A stretch of 21,244 bases of DNA, taken from NCBI GenBank assembly GCA_047639165.1, contig JBLINH010000013.1:1-21244 (forward strand), written 5' to 3'. How positions within the stretch are numbered: the stretch's first letter is position 1; the number at the start of each line of letters is the position of its first letter. The stretch comes from JBLINH01 sp047639165. GTDB taxonomy: Bacteria > Patescibacteriota > Minisyncoccia > Phycocordibacterales > JAACPR01. Below are positions 20,583 to 21,244 of this stretch, piece by piece. The notes beneath the pieces are model-generated. The model was not told where the DNA came from. It did not search any database and worked only from the letters and a program-made list of their open reading frames with translations. The translations under genes were made by a program, and so were the position numbers.

Positions 20583-20595
20583 CACTACTTTGTTA

Positions 20596-21183
20596 TTAGT
20601 TTGGTGGAACGAATGCGCAATATAATGCAATAATGGATCCCTGTACCCCACCACTACTAGCAGCTAACCATCTGCCACTAGTAGAATCTAAAAGTTTAGG
20701 GAACTTTCCCTCAAATTTACTTATATCATAACTAATAACCTTGAATACTACTTTGTAAGGAGCGTCTATAGTAGCACCTTCACAATAGGAATCTTTCAAC
20801 CAGGCACTATTTCCACCATAAGTTTCTGTATTAACATAAAACATGTGACCATACTCATCCCAATCAAAACTAACTCCTGGAACACCTTCTCTAAGAGTAT
20901 CCATTGCGCTAGGAATCTCTTCTGAAAGTTTTAAACTGATACTATCTGCTCCTGTAGTAAGATTGTTTAGTGTTCCCTCTATGGGATATTCTCCATTTTT
21001 TGAACGATACAATTCAAGTGCAGTCCTAAGTTGAATTCCTTCTTGTTGTATACTTGAAATTGCTGCTTTGGTTCTAACTTCACCTAAAGACGCTAATACG
21101 ACACTAGAAAGCAATCCAATGATTGATATAACCACAAGTAATTCTATTAGTGTGAATCCTTTGGTTGTTGTAATGTTTTTCAT
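20596..21183 (-). CDS. Type IV pilin-like protein A
   Basis: 195 residues. Signal MKNITTTKG before FTLIELLVVISIIGLL, Glu at +5, a hydrophobic helix to about 33, then an amphipathic helix (GEVRTKAAISSIQQEG) and ALELYRSKNGEYPIEG as in other CPR pseudopilins. The head has only two Cys (YCEG, LYCAF) and is unlike that of pilin B. It follows a partial copy of the small membrane protein gene by one base. About 115 bases downstream, before hairpin copy 2, lies the antisense methyltransferase remnant; I see no terminator there. Confidence 0.9.
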   Translation of the reverse strand: MKNITTTKGFTLIELLVVISIIGLLSSVVLASLGEVRTKAAISSIQQEGIQLRTALELYRSKNGEYPIEGTLNNLTTGADSISLKLSEEIPSAMDTLREGVPGVSFDWDEYGHMFYVNTETYGGNSAWLKDSYCEGATIDAPYKVVFKVISYDISKFEGKFPKLLDSTSGRWLAASSGGVQGSIIALYCAFVPPN

Positions 21184-21244
21184 ATTATTCTAAGTAAAAT
21201 GGATCATCAGGTGATAATTGACTGTTTATTGTTTGTATTTCTTC
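21107..21244 (-). repeat. Duplicated block, copy A
   Basis: Gapless match to 20074-20211; see copy B. The match runs to the window edge and probably continues. Confidence 0.85.
21185..21244 (-). CDS. Small membrane protein paired with pilin A, partial
   Basis: Only the last 19 codons and the TAA are in the window: EEIQTINSQLSPDDPFYLE, against EEIYMINSQLSPDDPAFLE at the end of the pilin B partner. The rest lies beyond the window. Confidence 0.85.
   Translation of the reverse strand, partial: EEIQTINSQLSPDDPFYLE

Overview
The window looks like an AT-rich bacterial chromosome segment, most probably from the Candidate Phyla Radiation (Patescibacteria, Parcubacteria-like). The evidence is a ribosomal protein cluster with no uL30 gene between rpsE and rplO, a divergent NDK and adenylate kinase, tandem pairs of a small membrane protein and a GFTLIELLVV-type pilin, an almost complete lack of Shine-Dalgarno sites, several promoter -10 boxes placed so that transcripts would be leaderless or nearly so, and only TAA/TAG stops. 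The standard code fits: the genes are open and have no in-frame TGA.

Left part, plus strand (1-1860): the 3' end of a pentapeptide-repeat protein, a terminator, then infC-rpmI-rplT ending in a bidirectional terminator. Minus strand 1865-3618: a beta-CASP metallo-beta-lactamase RNase-like protein overlapping an upstream small membrane protein gene. A lone unknown gene (3779-4102, plus) has its own SD site and strong terminator. Next to it on the minus strand, 4157-4301 carries what I think is an undescribed small RNA: it has its own promoter and terminator, and a rod-like fold with closing stem, central bubble and apical arm that resembles 6S RNA.

Middle (4317-18161, minus strand, read right to left): tuf, then the S10/spc ribosomal protein cluster, secY, adk, map and ndk. 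The cluster is cut into independently expressed blocks. Block 1 is tuf-rpsJ-rplC-rplD-rplW-rplB, then a terminator. Block 2 is a promoter, rpsS-rplV-rpsC-rplP-rpmC-rpsQ-rplN-rplX-rplE, then a terminator. Block 3 is a promoter, rpsN-rpsH-rplF-rplR-rpsE-rplO-secY, then a terminator. Block 4 is a leaderless-type promoter and adk-map-ndk. Structured leaders precede tuf, rpsJ and rpsS.

Right part (18327-21244, accessory, minus strand): an 11-residue-repeat coiled-coil protein, then a type IV pilin-like locus. It holds two tandem copies (period 1033 bp) of a small membrane protein followed by a pilin, with near-identical 5' ends and unrelated 3' ends. It also holds a pilin gene that has lost its assembly helix, two position-conserved covarying hairpins, and the stranded C-terminus of a SpoU/TrmH methyltransferase on the opposite strand. 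This looks like a recombining surface-pilin locus.
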